From CBDEGK01 sp965237855 (GTDB taxonomy: Bacteria > Pseudomonadota > Gammaproteobacteria > Pseudomonadales > Halieaceae): a DNA stretch of 64,000 nt. The notes below the pieces were generated by a model, which saw only the letters and a program-made list of their open reading frames with translations, searched no databases and was not told the DNA's origin. The translations under genes and the position numbers were made by a program. The stretch is from NCBI GenBank assembly GCA_965237855.1, contig CBDEGK010000004.1, positions 620,001-684,000 of the forward strand, read 5' to 3'. Below, one piece after another: positions 42,509 through 50,967 of this stretch (its first letter is position 1; every line of letters begins with the position of its first letter).

Positions 42509-43582
42509 TTACCACTCATAGCCAAGACGGAAATTAAAGGTCGTATCGGTTTTCTCCACCTGATCGGGAACGCCGCCATCGTATTCCCACTTCAGTTCCG
42601 CGCCAAACTTGACGCCGCCCCAGACCGGTACGCCCACACCGAAGATCGTATTGAGGATCAATCCCTCCATATTGTCGAAGTTGGCAATGCCGTCGTGGTC
42701 AACGTACAGGGTTGATCCCTCTCCCAAGTAACTGCTGACCCAGTCACTGGTAATTCGTATTCCCCAGTTGGCACCGGGATAGTCGTAATCGTCGATCAAG
42801 CCCTTGAGGGGATCTTCATCTTCGAACACGGCCACCTCATAGGTCTCATAAACATAAACAAGTCCTATCTCTCCCTCCAGTTCCAGGATGGGCGTGTCGA
42901 AGAAGGTACGACCCACATAGGGACCGAGATACGTCCGCAGATCGATATTGGAAAATTCGTCGGACTCAACAGCCAACAAGACGCCACGGTAATTGTCCGG
43001 ATTGTGGTCGCGGAAACGGTCATACTTATTGACTGAACGCCATTTGTTCTTGTTGCGAATATCATTGGCCTCGTCAAATTCCCACCAACCCCTGGAGCTA
43101 TACCGGTCATCAACGCTACGCCAGGTCACGGCATAGTTGAAATCCAGCTCCTGGTTTTCAGTGTTACCGCCCTCCAACAACAGGGCTGCGCTGACCTCAC
43201 CAAAGAAGCGGTAGCCATTCCCTAGCTCCCAGGGTGCCGGGTTGACCTTGTCGAAGTCCTCGAGGTTGATGACCACTTGCTCCAGCGCTTCATTGGTAAC
43301 CACCATTCCCTGCTGTGTAACCGAGATGTTCTGGTCCTCGAAGACGCGGCCATCTTGCAACAATAAAGTCACCGACGTATCGGTTACGATAGACGCAATA
43401 GTGTCACCGGATATCACCAGTTCGCCCGCGAAATCTGTCTCTACGGTGACCTTGCCATCCGTCGATTTCACCAGTGTGCCAATGATCCGCGAGCCATTCT
43501 TCATAACGATTTCGTCGCTGAATGCCGCGGAAGCCGTCAGTACAAGAATACCGACCAGCCAGCGACTTAACAGATTATTCAT
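42509..43582 (-). CDS. DUF481 family outer-membrane protein
   Basis: 357 aa with a signal peptide (MNNLLSRWLVGILVLTASAAFS). After a short domain with an SHb-like fold (IVMKNGSRIIGTLVKS), residues from about 135 are a beta-barrel with amphipathic strands (FFGEVSAALLLEGGNTENQ, FRLGYEW at the end) and an aromatic terminal Trp. DUF481 proteins of this kind are salt- or stress-linked outer-membrane barrels; their function is not settled. First gene of a two-gene unit with the HAD hydrolase, divergent from the DUF1214 gene at 43650. Confidence 0.8.
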   Translation of the reverse strand: MNNLLSRWLVGILVLTASAAFSDEIVMKNGSRIIGTLVKSTDGKVTVETDFAGELVISGDTIASIVTDTSVTLLLQDGRVFEDQNISVTQQGMVVTNEALEQVVINLEDFDKVNPAPWELGNGYRFFGEVSAALLLEGGNTENQELDFNYAVTWRSVDDRYSSRGWWEFDEANDIRNKNKWRSVNKYDRFRDHNPDNYRGVLLAVESDEFSNIDLRTYLGPYVGRTFFDTPILELEGEIGLVYVYETYEVAVFEDEDPLKGLIDDYDYPGANWGIRITSDWVSSYLGEGSTLYVDHDGIANFDNMEGLILNTIFGVGVPVWGGVKFGAELKWEYDGGVPDQVEKTDTTFNFRLGYEW

Positions 43583-43649
43583 GGTTCCCTACCTTGCAGG
43601 TTTTCGTTCCCGCGTCATTATAAGTGAAGAGCAATCGAGGGAAAACCAA

Positions 43650-44768
43650 ATGAGCATCCAAACCGAAAGCCGCACAGCGCTGCGGGAATTCATCACATTG
43701 CTGGAAGAAGTGGATCAACGCTGGGCCGGGGAAGAGTGGAACCTGCACAGCGCCGACGACGTGGTAGCCGCTCACCGCGCCCTGTTGCACCTGATCGACG
43801 GCGGTGTCGGCACCATGTTTGAGAACAATCCCGCGGCCCCGGTGTTGCGCCGCATTGTGACGCCCACCCGTAAATTTACCGGCGACAACTCCGACGCCAT
43901 CTACTTCGATGCACCGGTCAGTGCCGATCACAGTTATGTGCTGCGAGGCGAGATGAATGGTGCCGTGTACATGTCGGTGACGCTGGAAGAAGGCACTCAG
44001 AACGGTGGCCTCGGCACCCGAACTGCCGGCATCATCAACGACTCGGAGTTTGATATTGATGAGCAGGGCCGCTTCGAGATATTTCTAGGTGGCAAAACAC
44101 GAGATAAAAACTGTCTGGCTATCTCCCCTGAGACCTCTCGCATTACCACCCGCCACTATTTTGAAGATGTCGTCAGTGCCGCCGCCGACCCCGCCCGGGT
44201 GCCACTGATGACCCTGGAGGTGCTGGATCAGAAAGCCCCACCAACCGTGTCCGACGATGCCGAGGTGACCGCCGGTATTCGCCGGGCGGCGGAATTTATC
44301 CGCAGCCGCACCATCGGCATGCCACCGATGGCGGAGGTGGCCGATTCAGTGCCGTTCCTGTCCATTGTTCCCAATGAGTTCCCGCAGCCGGTAATACCCG
44401 GGGATATGGGACTGGCAGCCATCGATGCGGCCTATTCCATGGCGCCCTACTTCCTCGGCCCCGATGAAGCGCTGGTCATTACCGGTAAATGGCCGAAATG
44501 CCGTATGGCCAATATCTGCCTGTGGACACGTTTTCAGCAGACCTATGATTACAACAACCGCCAGGTCTCCCTCAACCGTGCCCAAACCGTCGCCGATGCC
44601 GAGGGTAATTTCCGCATGGTGCTCGCGCATGAAGACCCGGGCTGCGATAACTGGATTGATACCGAGGGTCGGGCGCTGGGCCTGGTGTTCTGGCGCTTTT
44701 TCCTGCCAGAGGAAGAGGTGGAAACCCCGCAGGGTGAAGTCGTGAAATTTGCAGAGCTGATCAGTTAG
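43650..44768 (+). CDS. DUF1214 domain protein
   Basis: 372 aa from ATG 43650 with a GAGGG site 9 bp upstream; the frame extends back to 43242 only as antisense of the DUF481 gene. The C-terminal half carries the DUF1214 core (ANICLWTRFQQTYDYNNRQ, SLNRAQ, RMVLAHEDPG, NWIDTEGRALGLVFWRFFLP); the N-terminal half has YFDAPVSADHSYVLRGEMNG and VYMSVTLEEG. The same architecture occurs at 58184-59290. Function is unknown; this domain is often seen with sulfotransferases and SDRs in putative catabolic loci. Convergent with the FAD oxidoreductase. Confidence 0.85.
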   Translation: MSIQTESRTALREFITLLEEVDQRWAGEEWNLHSADDVVAAHRALLHLIDGGVGTMFENNPAAPVLRRIVTPTRKFTGDNSDAIYFDAPVSADHSYVLRGEMNGAVYMSVTLEEGTQNGGLGTRTAGIINDSEFDIDEQGRFEIFLGGKTRDKNCLAISPETSRITTRHYFEDVVSAAADPARVPLMTLEVLDQKAPPTVSDDAEVTAGIRRAAEFIRSRTIGMPPMAEVADSVPFLSIVPNEFPQPVIPGDMGLAAIDAAYSMAPYFLGPDEALVITGKWPKCRMANICLWTRFQQTYDYNNRQVSLNRAQTVADAEGNFRMVLAHEDPGCDNWIDTEGRALGLVFWRFFLPEEEVETPQGEVVKFAELIS

Positions 44769-44779
44769 CTCCTCAACTT

Positions 44780-46102
44780 TCAAACAGGCGTCATTAACCA
44801 CATACCAGGTTTCAATATCATGCTTCGATAGAAGTCACCGGGGATGGGAAGTTTGGTCGAAGCATCGGTAAGAATCCCCGTGTCAGCATCCTCCTGTCCG
44901 CAGATACGGCTCGCCATCAGGTAGCCGCTGTTGTGCGCGGGCATGATGCCGCTGCCATTGTAGGCTGCACTGATGTGGATATTGCCATCACCAAAGGTCC
45001 CCGCCACCGGGCGCATCAAGGTGGTATGCCCGGTGACACCGTGCCAACCGTAGGTCGGCCCCAACTCCGCTACTTGCGGATAACGCTGCCGGAACAACCT
45101 CAGCGCCAGTTTTTCTGCACCCGCTATGTCCTGCCAATCACAGGAATTGAAACTCGCGTAGCCCAGCACCATGCGCATGAAAAAATGCCCGCTGGCGGTG
45201 AGGCTAAAAGTGACCGGCAGCAGGCGCCTTTCGAATCGCAGCGACCACCGATCCAGGGCCAGTTCACTAATCTCAGTGCTGGTAAGCTTGCGGGTGGCGA
45301 GGCTGTACTGGTGAATGGGGTACATCACACTCTCAAATAGACCCAGTCGCGGCGTGTACGCGTTGGTCGCGATCATGACCTGGACGGCGACAAGTGTGCC
45401 GTGAGGCGTGTGTACGCGCACCGGTGTGCCCTCCTCAATACTGAGCGCCGGTGAGTGTTCAAAAAGTTCAGCGCCTACGCGCAGTGCTGCCCTGGCGTGA
45501 CCCGCTACCAGCTTCGCCGGTTGAACCTTGAAATAGCCGGGTTGATCGATGGCGCCAGTGTAATAGTCACTGCCAATGGCCTCGCGCAATTCATCCGCGG
45601 CAATCCATTTTTCATCGGCGCTGAGCTCGGGAACCCCACTACCAGATGTTTCCATCATCAGCGTGGAGGAAGCTCTGAAATCACACTCGATTTCCTCGGC
45701 CTCCATAAAGTGTCTAAGTCGATTGAGTCCACGCTGCGGCAGGCCCGGGTCGTCAATGCCCACTTGCCGGGCTGAAACTGCCCCGGAATTGCGCGAACTG
45801 GCACCTGAGCCTATGGCATGGGATTCCAGCACAATCACCGACCAATCCGGACGCAACTGTTTGGCGTAATAGGCACAGGCCAGCCCCGTGTAACCGCCCC
45901 CGACAATGACCAGGTCTGCCTTGCGGTCACCTTCAAACCGCGGTTGCCGCGGAATCTCCGGAATCTGGGTAGTCCACAGGCTGTCCCCACGGACACTGTC
46001 AACTTCGACACCATCTGTCCCCAGTACCAGTCCGCCCAGGCCAGGTGCGGCCAGCGCGCCGGCACCGGTCGCCAGCAGAAACTTGCGTCGCGATACTGTC
46101 AT
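44780..46102 (-). CDS. Tat-exported FAD-dependent oxidoreductase (DAO family)
   Basis: 440 aa. The twin-arginine signal SRRKFLLATGAGALAAPG (Arg5-Arg6) predicts folded export. FAD motif ADLVIVGGGYTGLACAYYA (GGGYTG at 68-73), ASSRNSGAV and an HGVTGHTTLMRPVAG block place it in the D-amino-acid oxidase/glycine oxidase superfamily (PuuB/GabA-like). It would oxidise an amine or amino acid in the periplasm; the electron acceptor (oxygen or quinone) is unclear. Monocistronic, with no adjacent partner. Confidence 0.87.
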   Translation of the reverse strand: MTVSRRKFLLATGAGALAAPGLGGLVLGTDGVEVDSVRGDSLWTTQIPEIPRQPRFEGDRKADLVIVGGGYTGLACAYYAKQLRPDWSVIVLESHAIGSGASSRNSGAVSARQVGIDDPGLPQRGLNRLRHFMEAEEIECDFRASSTLMMETSGSGVPELSADEKWIAADELREAIGSDYYTGAIDQPGYFKVQPAKLVAGHARAALRVGAELFEHSPALSIEEGTPVRVHTPHGTLVAVQVMIATNAYTPRLGLFESVMYPIHQYSLATRKLTSTEISELALDRWSLRFERRLLPVTFSLTASGHFFMRMVLGYASFNSCDWQDIAGAEKLALRLFRQRYPQVAELGPTYGWHGVTGHTTLMRPVAGTFGDGNIHISAAYNGSGIMPAHNSGYLMASRICGQEDADTGILTDASTKLPIPGDFYRSMILKPGMWLMTPV

Positions 46103-46396
46103 TTGATAGCCCTCCTTCCTTCAGTGTCTGGACAGTAGTCTAGTGGAACAGCAGATCACTGCCTTTGCAGTGTGAGCCAGCATAGAAAATAACGGGCGCA
46201 ATGCCGCCCACAGGCACGCCGAGCGCTAACGCTCGGTGATAGCTGGTCAATATTACTTTCGAGAGCCAGGTCACAGAATTCAGCTCCCCTGAGGCAAAGA
46301 TAAGTTGAATACCATATAATACCTATACTAGGTATCACATAAGCTAGTATTTATTAACATACAGATAAGTAATCTGACTTGGTGTTTTATTGGGTA
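46103..46396. promoter_or_regulatory. 294-bp leader before the pilin operon: hairpin, -10 box and palindrome
   Basis: No gene is supported here. CCGAGCG-CTAA-CGCTCGG (46219-46236) is a 7-bp hairpin without a T run, possibly an attenuator. TATAAT (46315-46320) is a perfect -10 box but no good -35 is at 17 bp. ATACCTA-TAC-TAGGTAT (46319-46335) is a perfect 7-bp dyad touching the -10 box, a plausible operator for the DUF4124/minor-pilin operon. Confidence 0.45.
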
Positions 46397-46834
46397 ATGC
46401 AAATGGCTAAAGCTGTTCTCCTTTTGGCACTCGTGATGTCCATCGCCGCTCACGCCGATACCACGCAGACGGTATACCGATGGGTGGATGAAAAGGGCAG
46501 AGTTCAGTTCGGCGAGCGACCGCCATCGGACGGTCCTGTTAGCACGCTGGAATTTCGCGTACCAGAAAAAAAGGTGGTGCCGGAGGAAGAAACCAAGCTG
46601 GAAGTGCCAACAGACCTACCATTGGGAATGACGGCGGCTCGCCGCGCCGAAAAATGTGTCAACGCAACCAGCGTCTACGAGGCACTCGCGGAGTCCGAGT
46701 ACGATATAACCATGCCCGATGCTGCGGGCAACAACCGCAAAATGACGACCGAGGAACGCAAGGACCTGACTAAGCAACAACAATGGGCAGTGAATCGCTA
46801 CTGCACACCTCTTAACAACACCAACAGGCAATGA
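46397..46834 (+). CDS. DUF4124 domain exported protein
   Basis: 145 aa from ATG 46397; the ORF also reads from TTG 46379. The signal peptide MQMAKAVLLLALVMSIAAHA precedes the DUF4124 motif TVYRWVDEKGRVQFGERPP, a small WD-GxxxY/F-type fold found in periplasmic proteins beside pilus genes. The C-terminal part is charged with several Lys/Arg. Function unknown. The pilE gene begins one base after its stop, so it is the first gene of the pilin operon. Confidence 0.83.
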   Translation: MQMAKAVLLLALVMSIAAHADTTQTVYRWVDEKGRVQFGERPPSDGPVSTLEFRVPEKKVVPEEETKLEVPTDLPLGMTAARRAEKCVNATSVYEALAESEYDITMPDAAGNNRKMTTEERKDLTKQQQWAVNRYCTPLNNTNRQ

Positions 46835-46835
46835 A

Positions 46836-47258
46836 ATGACAGTATTGATTCGTTTGCGGCACCACCAGGGCTTTACGCTTATGGAAATGTTAATAGCCAT
46901 TGCCATAGTTGGAATTCTGGCGGCTATAGGCCTGCCGTCCTATCAGAACAGCATCAATAAAAGTCGGGAAAAATCTGCCGCTGCCGACTTAATGGCATTG
47001 AGCACAGATATGGAGAACACCTATCAGCGCACGCTCGCCTACCCAACACAAACCACGGCGACCACGGCCTTGACCGCTGCGGCTTCTATCGGCTGGAGCG
47101 CCTCCCAGGATGACTTTTTCGTGTACTCGGTGGCATCCACGTCTTCTGCATACACACTCACCGCGACGGGTTCAGGGGCCATGAGCGGATGTGTTATGAC
47201 CCTGACGCAAGCCAATGTTCGCACGGCTTCATCGGGCTGCATCATGGATTCCTGGTAA
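46836..47258 (+). CDS. pilE: Type IV minor pilin, PilE-like
   Basis: 140 aa. The class III prepilin peptide is short and basic (MTVLIRLRHHQG) and the cleavage site reads QG|FTLMEMLIAIAIVGILAA with Glu at mature position 5 (residue 17). The C-terminal globular part has two cysteines (GCVMTLTQ, SGCIMDSW) that would form the usual D-loop disulfide. It would be processed by PilD and built into or at the tip of a type IV pilus. PilE-type minor pilins are needed for pilus priming. One base after the DUF4124 stop; the GspH/FimT gene follows 7 bp downstream. Confidence 0.88.
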   Translation: MTVLIRLRHHQGFTLMEMLIAIAIVGILAAIGLPSYQNSINKSREKSAAADLMALSTDMENTYQRTLAYPTQTTATTALTAAASIGWSASQDDFFVYSVASTSSAYTLTATGSGAMSGCVMTLTQANVRTASSGCIMDSW

Positions 47259-47265
47259 ACCTGCT

Positions 47266-47790
47266 ATGCACGCCCCGCTAACCCAGGCACTGGTCGCCTC
47301 ACCAAGTGACACAAGTATCACGCCATCCCGGCAGCGGGGATTTACGCTGATGGAGGTGATGGTTGCCGTGACGCTCACCGGAATCCTGGCTATGGTTGGA
47401 AGCATTTACACCGTGTCCTGGGTGGAAAGCGCGAATGTACAGACCACCGGCGATCTGCTCACCCAGGCCTTTAAGCATGGGCAGGCGCTGGCCCTGCGCA
47501 ACCCGCAGATTGCAACGGGCACCACCCCGGCCGCTGGCATCAAGCTCGAAAGTGAAGTTTTCCTGGTATGCCAGGGTGCACCCACCTCTGTGGATTGCAC
47601 GGCAAGCGGCAGCAGCGTGGTGTGGGAATCCAGTCATCCCACTGGCGTTACGGTCAATGTTAACGGCTCGACGATGACGGTAGTGAGAATGGGCAGCAGC
47701 GGTGGAGCCATCGACGGCAGTGGCGATACCCTCACCGTCGCATTCTCGGTAAGCAAGGGAGATCAGAGTGAAACTGGAAACCTGTACTAG
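47266..47790 (+). CDS. fimT: GspH/FimT family minor pseudopilin
   Basis: 174 aa from ATG 47266 (MHAPLTQALV), rather than the upstream reading from 47215 inside the pilE gene. Leader of 25 residues ends RQRG and the cleaved N-terminus is FTLMEVMVAVTLTGILAMVG with Glu5. The C-terminal domain has two cysteines (VCQGA, DCTAS). GspH/FimT-type domain with VEVFLV-like strand pattern. A minor pilin that primes assembly. The next gene starts 23 nt before its stop. Confidence 0.85.
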   Translation: MHAPLTQALVASPSDTSITPSRQRGFTLMEVMVAVTLTGILAMVGSIYTVSWVESANVQTTGDLLTQAFKHGQALALRNPQIATGTTPAAGIKLESEVFLVCQGAPTSVDCTASGSSVVWESSHPTGVTVNVNGSTMTVVRMGSSGGAIDGSGDTLTVAFSVSKGDQSETGNLY

Positions 47791-48223
47791 ATGGCCCAGT
47801 GGGGTCAATCGAGCCAAGCAGCGCGGCGATGCGTTGATCGAGGCGCTGATTGCGGGCCTCCTGGTGGGCATCCTGGTGTTGGGAATTACTCACGCCACAA
47901 CCCAGTCCCTCACCAGCCAGGGCTACGTAAACGCGCAAAATATTTCTCGCTTTGAAATGCACAACCGCCTGCATAACGATGGCATCCAGGGGCTCTGCGA
48001 TGGCGGCTCTGTCACCAGTACCAGTATTGGCGGGCGCACGATAGCCTATAGTGCGATCTGCGACGATACGGTCATGAGCGTATCTATCAGCGGCGCCGCT
48101 TCACTTTCGCTGACCCTGCCGGCCAACGCCGGACAGGGCGCCGTCTTCTCCCTGTCAACCACAACGTCCGATAATTCCCAGGCGCTGTTTGGTGGCGATG
48201 GGGTTGTCACCATAGGTTACTAG
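47768..48223 (+). CDS. pilV: PilV-like type IV minor pilin
   Basis: 151 aa from GTG 47768. The prepilin site reads RG|DALIEALIAGLLVGILVLGI, Gly20 with Glu at +5 (Glu25), so it is a substrate of the prepilin peptidase despite Asp at +1, which is unusual. The globular part contains QGYVNAQNISRFEMHNRLHND, typical of PilV, and two Cys (LCDGG, AICDDT). It overlaps the FimT stop by 23 nt and is followed by the pilW-like gene 7 bp downstream, same order as fimT-pilV-pilW in other gammaproteobacteria. Confidence 0.85.
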   Translation: MKLETCTRWPSGVNRAKQRGDALIEALIAGLLVGILVLGITHATTQSLTSQGYVNAQNISRFEMHNRLHNDGIQGLCDGGSVTSTSIGGRTIAYSAICDDTVMSVSISGAASLSLTLPANAGQGAVFSLSTTTSDNSQALFGGDGVVTIGY

Positions 48224-48230
48224 GTCTGCC

Positions 48231-48841
48231 ATGAAATACTCACAGGGCTCCTCCTTGCTCAGCTTACTGATTGGCCTGACGATATCCATGATCGTGATAT
48301 CAGCACTGATGTCTGCGTTTCGCAGCATGGTACAGGTAACCGTGGTGTCCTCACAAAATGCAGATTCCGATGGCCAGCGCGCGTCGGGCCTGCTCCGAGC
48401 CAGCAAGATCATGCAGGCCGCAGCATTTGGCCTCACTGAGCCAGCTTTTGGCAGCGACGTGCTGGTGCTGTCGGGAGCCGTCCTGAGTGGTAGCTCATTG
48501 TCCTCGGCTACCAGCCAGACCGGAACCCCAGCCGTGGGCAATGCTATGGTCTGGGGTTTCGATACTGGCAGTGGTTACACTTGCGAGGGCCTGTATTCCA
48601 GTACCAGTGGGCCTCGCTCACATGGAGTGCAGAGACCCTGCTCACTGATACCCGTGCGGTGGCGTTTACGGTGACACAAACCGCATGCGCACCCTTTGGC
48701 GTGGCGAATGTCCAATACGCAGCCGGGGGTGCCCGTAGGGCAACACTGAGTACAACAATGAGCACCCAGGACAGCAGCAATTCTTTCGCTGAAATCCCGG
48801 TGAGTATTGACACCTGTATTGCCAATCTTCTTTCGAGTTAG
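48231..48841 (+). pseudogene. pilW: PilW-like minor pilin gene with a one-base frameshift
   Basis: The first frame (48231 on) reads a short leader, QG|SSLLSLLIGLTISMIVISAL, and QVTVVSSQNADSDGQRASG, up to TCEGL near 48592; then it drifts into a spurious tail ending at 48674. The next frame continues with VFQYQWASLTWSAETLLTD and on to TAG at 48841. Adding one base at about 48593 would restore a single ORF of about 203 aa. PilW proteins have Glu at position 5, but here residue +5 is Ser. The frameshift may be a real mutation or a sequence error. Flanked tightly by PilV and the PilX-like gene, so the operon arrangement is intact. Confidence 0.78.
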
Positions 48842-48850
48842 GAGGCTATT

Positions 48851-50860
48851 GTGATATTGCATAAGCTGCACAAACACTGTCAACAGCGCGGCATCGCCAC
48901 TCTACTTGTCGTCGTGCTAATGGGCTTTACCATGATGGCGATCTTTTTCGGCGTGACCGGCTTGATCCGATCATCGCAAGAACAAGGTATGGCGCTGCAC
49001 ACGTCTACACAGTCACAGGCCAAGGCCTGGGCCAATGTTGAAGTAGTTCGGCGGTACCTTTTTAGTATATTGGAATCTGACGACTGGGACGATCTCGCCA
49101 GCGCAGTAGCCAACGCTGCTACCACGCCGGTGACCATTACTCTCAGCGGTAGCGGTATCAGTGATGTAACCGCCTCAATTGTTGATTACGACGCCAGCGA
49201 GGCGCCTACCGAGTACATCACTGTCAATATCTCTGCGGTGACTGATACTGGCACCAAGGGGGCGGCGAGCTCAACCATCCAGGTGGTCTATCGCAAGAGG
49301 GAGCCCCAGCTCAGCTGGCCTGAAAGCAACAATGTGTTGGTCTTTAACAGTGACCTGGAGCTGGATTCATCGGTGGAGCTGATCAATACCACGGGCAATG
49401 TTTACAATCTCAATGTCGCGGGTTCATTTACCTCGCGCAGCACGGTTATCGGCTTTGACGTTATCAATTCGGAAGAAAACGTGTTGATAGAATCCAATGC
49501 CGAAGATATCGGCCGCATTCAAGCCAATGGCGATGTCAAGATCGATGGTAATTTGAATGCCTCCAGCGGCAGCACCGAAATCTTCGCGCGGGGAAATATC
49601 TGCCTTTACAGTAATGCCTTTCTGCGCGATGAGGCCCAGGCCAATGGCTCCATATACACTAGCACCGGCGGTGCCTTTCTCACTGATGTAACCGCCATCG
49701 GCTCCAGCGATTGGGCCGGCACCCAGTTGTGCGGCGTCCCCAGCTATGCAGTGGACATCGACGAAGATACAACCAATATTATAAGCGAAGGGGATGTGAA
49801 CCTTCGCAGCATCTCTGTGACTACTATTTCCGCCGAGGGGGATATCACGGGCAGTGCCGTGGCCGGGGGGACGGTTTCTGGCGACAATGGAGGGAACACC
49901 AATGTCATGGAAGATCCAAGTCACACGGTCTCCATAACACCCGTTGAGGAATTAACCATCAGTGTGGACATAGCCCGTTTCAATGCACTTGATCATACCG
50001 ACAGTGTGAATTACTACGTCAAACGGGATAGTGGCAAGACCAAGGTGGTGGTCAAGAACGTGAATTCCGTCAGTGATGGCGAGTATTTCCTGCGCAGCCG
50101 CAAGCTGTGTACCGCAGACAATGATGCCACTTGTGTCGCCAGCTTTCTGCTGTGCGGTACCTCCGACTGCTTCAATTACGACAGCGGCACCGGCACCTGG
50201 ACCATCATAGATGCCCTGATTACCAGTTCCACCATGCTGATGCAGGGCGTAATCTTGGTTGACGGCAACCTGACACTTCAAGGTACCGGCTTATATTACA
50301 ACTCGTTCCTGGCCCAGGGCAATATCAGCGTCGATGGCAATCACACCATCTATGCCCCCAATTATGCCGGCTACGACGGTAACCTCCAGACCTATGACAC
50401 CTCCTTGACGTCACTGACCGGCAATGTGCAGGGGATGTGTCCCAACGCCTTGAGCGGGCGCGCTCCGGTCAGCAGCACCTTTTACCCCACCAGCCACTGC
50501 GACACGGCCACCCCCGAATTCGTGCAGAGCTTCGGCGGTGGCATTGGCAACTTTTCCCTGGCGTCAGGCAGTGATAGTGACCCCACTAACCTCGCCACCT
50601 ATACGGGTGGCGATATCACCATTACCGGCAATATCGTCCAGTATGGCAGTATGTTAGCCGGCAACACGGCAGTCGCCGACAGCAATATCGAGATCTTTGG
50701 CTACGTGACGGCAGAGTCGAATCGGACCTCAGGTGCCCACTCTCTGGCCAGTAACATCAATGTCTCCACGACCACGATTGGCACCTACACCCCCGGCAAT
50801 GAAATTTACACCAATATCGATCCTCTGATGGTTGACGTATTCTGGAGTCGCTACCTGTAG
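48851..50860 (+). CDS. Very large PilX-like minor pilin / tip protein
   Basis: 669 aa from GTG 48851 with an AGGAGG site five bases upstream. Leader ends QQRG and the N-terminus is IATLLVVVLMGFTMMAIFFGV; as in other PilX-type pilins Glu5 is missing (Leu19). After a pilin-like helix, the protein is far longer than a normal PilX (about 150-200 aa). The body consists of strand-rich repeats such as RIQANGDVKIDGNLN, TISAEGDITGSA and GVILVDGNLTLQG, which suggest a parallel beta-helix (bactofilin-like). It probably forms an extended pilus-tip adhesin. No PilY1 is encoded after it. Confidence 0.75.
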   Translation: MILHKLHKHCQQRGIATLLVVVLMGFTMMAIFFGVTGLIRSSQEQGMALHTSTQSQAKAWANVEVVRRYLFSILESDDWDDLASAVANAATTPVTITLSGSGISDVTASIVDYDASEAPTEYITVNISAVTDTGTKGAASSTIQVVYRKREPQLSWPESNNVLVFNSDLELDSSVELINTTGNVYNLNVAGSFTSRSTVIGFDVINSEENVLIESNAEDIGRIQANGDVKIDGNLNASSGSTEIFARGNICLYSNAFLRDEAQANGSIYTSTGGAFLTDVTAIGSSDWAGTQLCGVPSYAVDIDEDTTNIISEGDVNLRSISVTTISAEGDITGSAVAGGTVSGDNGGNTNVMEDPSHTVSITPVEELTISVDIARFNALDHTDSVNYYVKRDSGKTKVVVKNVNSVSDGEYFLRSRKLCTADNDATCVASFLLCGTSDCFNYDSGTGTWTIIDALITSSTMLMQGVILVDGNLTLQGTGLYYNSFLAQGNISVDGNHTIYAPNYAGYDGNLQTYDTSLTSLTGNVQGMCPNALSGRAPVSSTFYPTSHCDTATPEFVQSFGGGIGNFSLASGSDSDPTNLATYTGGDITITGNIVQYGSMLAGNTAVADSNIEIFGYVTAESNRTSGAHSLASNINVSTTTIGTYTPGNEIYTNIDPLMVDVFWSRYL

Positions 50861-50923
50861 CGTAAACCACTCGGTAATACCGCACGCACAATCTATGCCT
50901 ATGGGCGCGTTTCAGCCCTCTAC

Positions 50924-50965
50924 AGGGGCCACCAGCGGTGTTGTAGGGGCCACCAGCGGTGTTGT
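50924..50965. repeat. Two adjacent copies of a 21-bp unit
   Basis: The unit starts AGGGGCCACCAGCGGTG and ends TTGT; it is repeated exactly at 50924-50944 and 50945-50965 between the PilX-like stop and the convergent lipoprotein stop. A third copy is not present. Confidence 0.92.
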
Positions 50966-50967
50966 AA

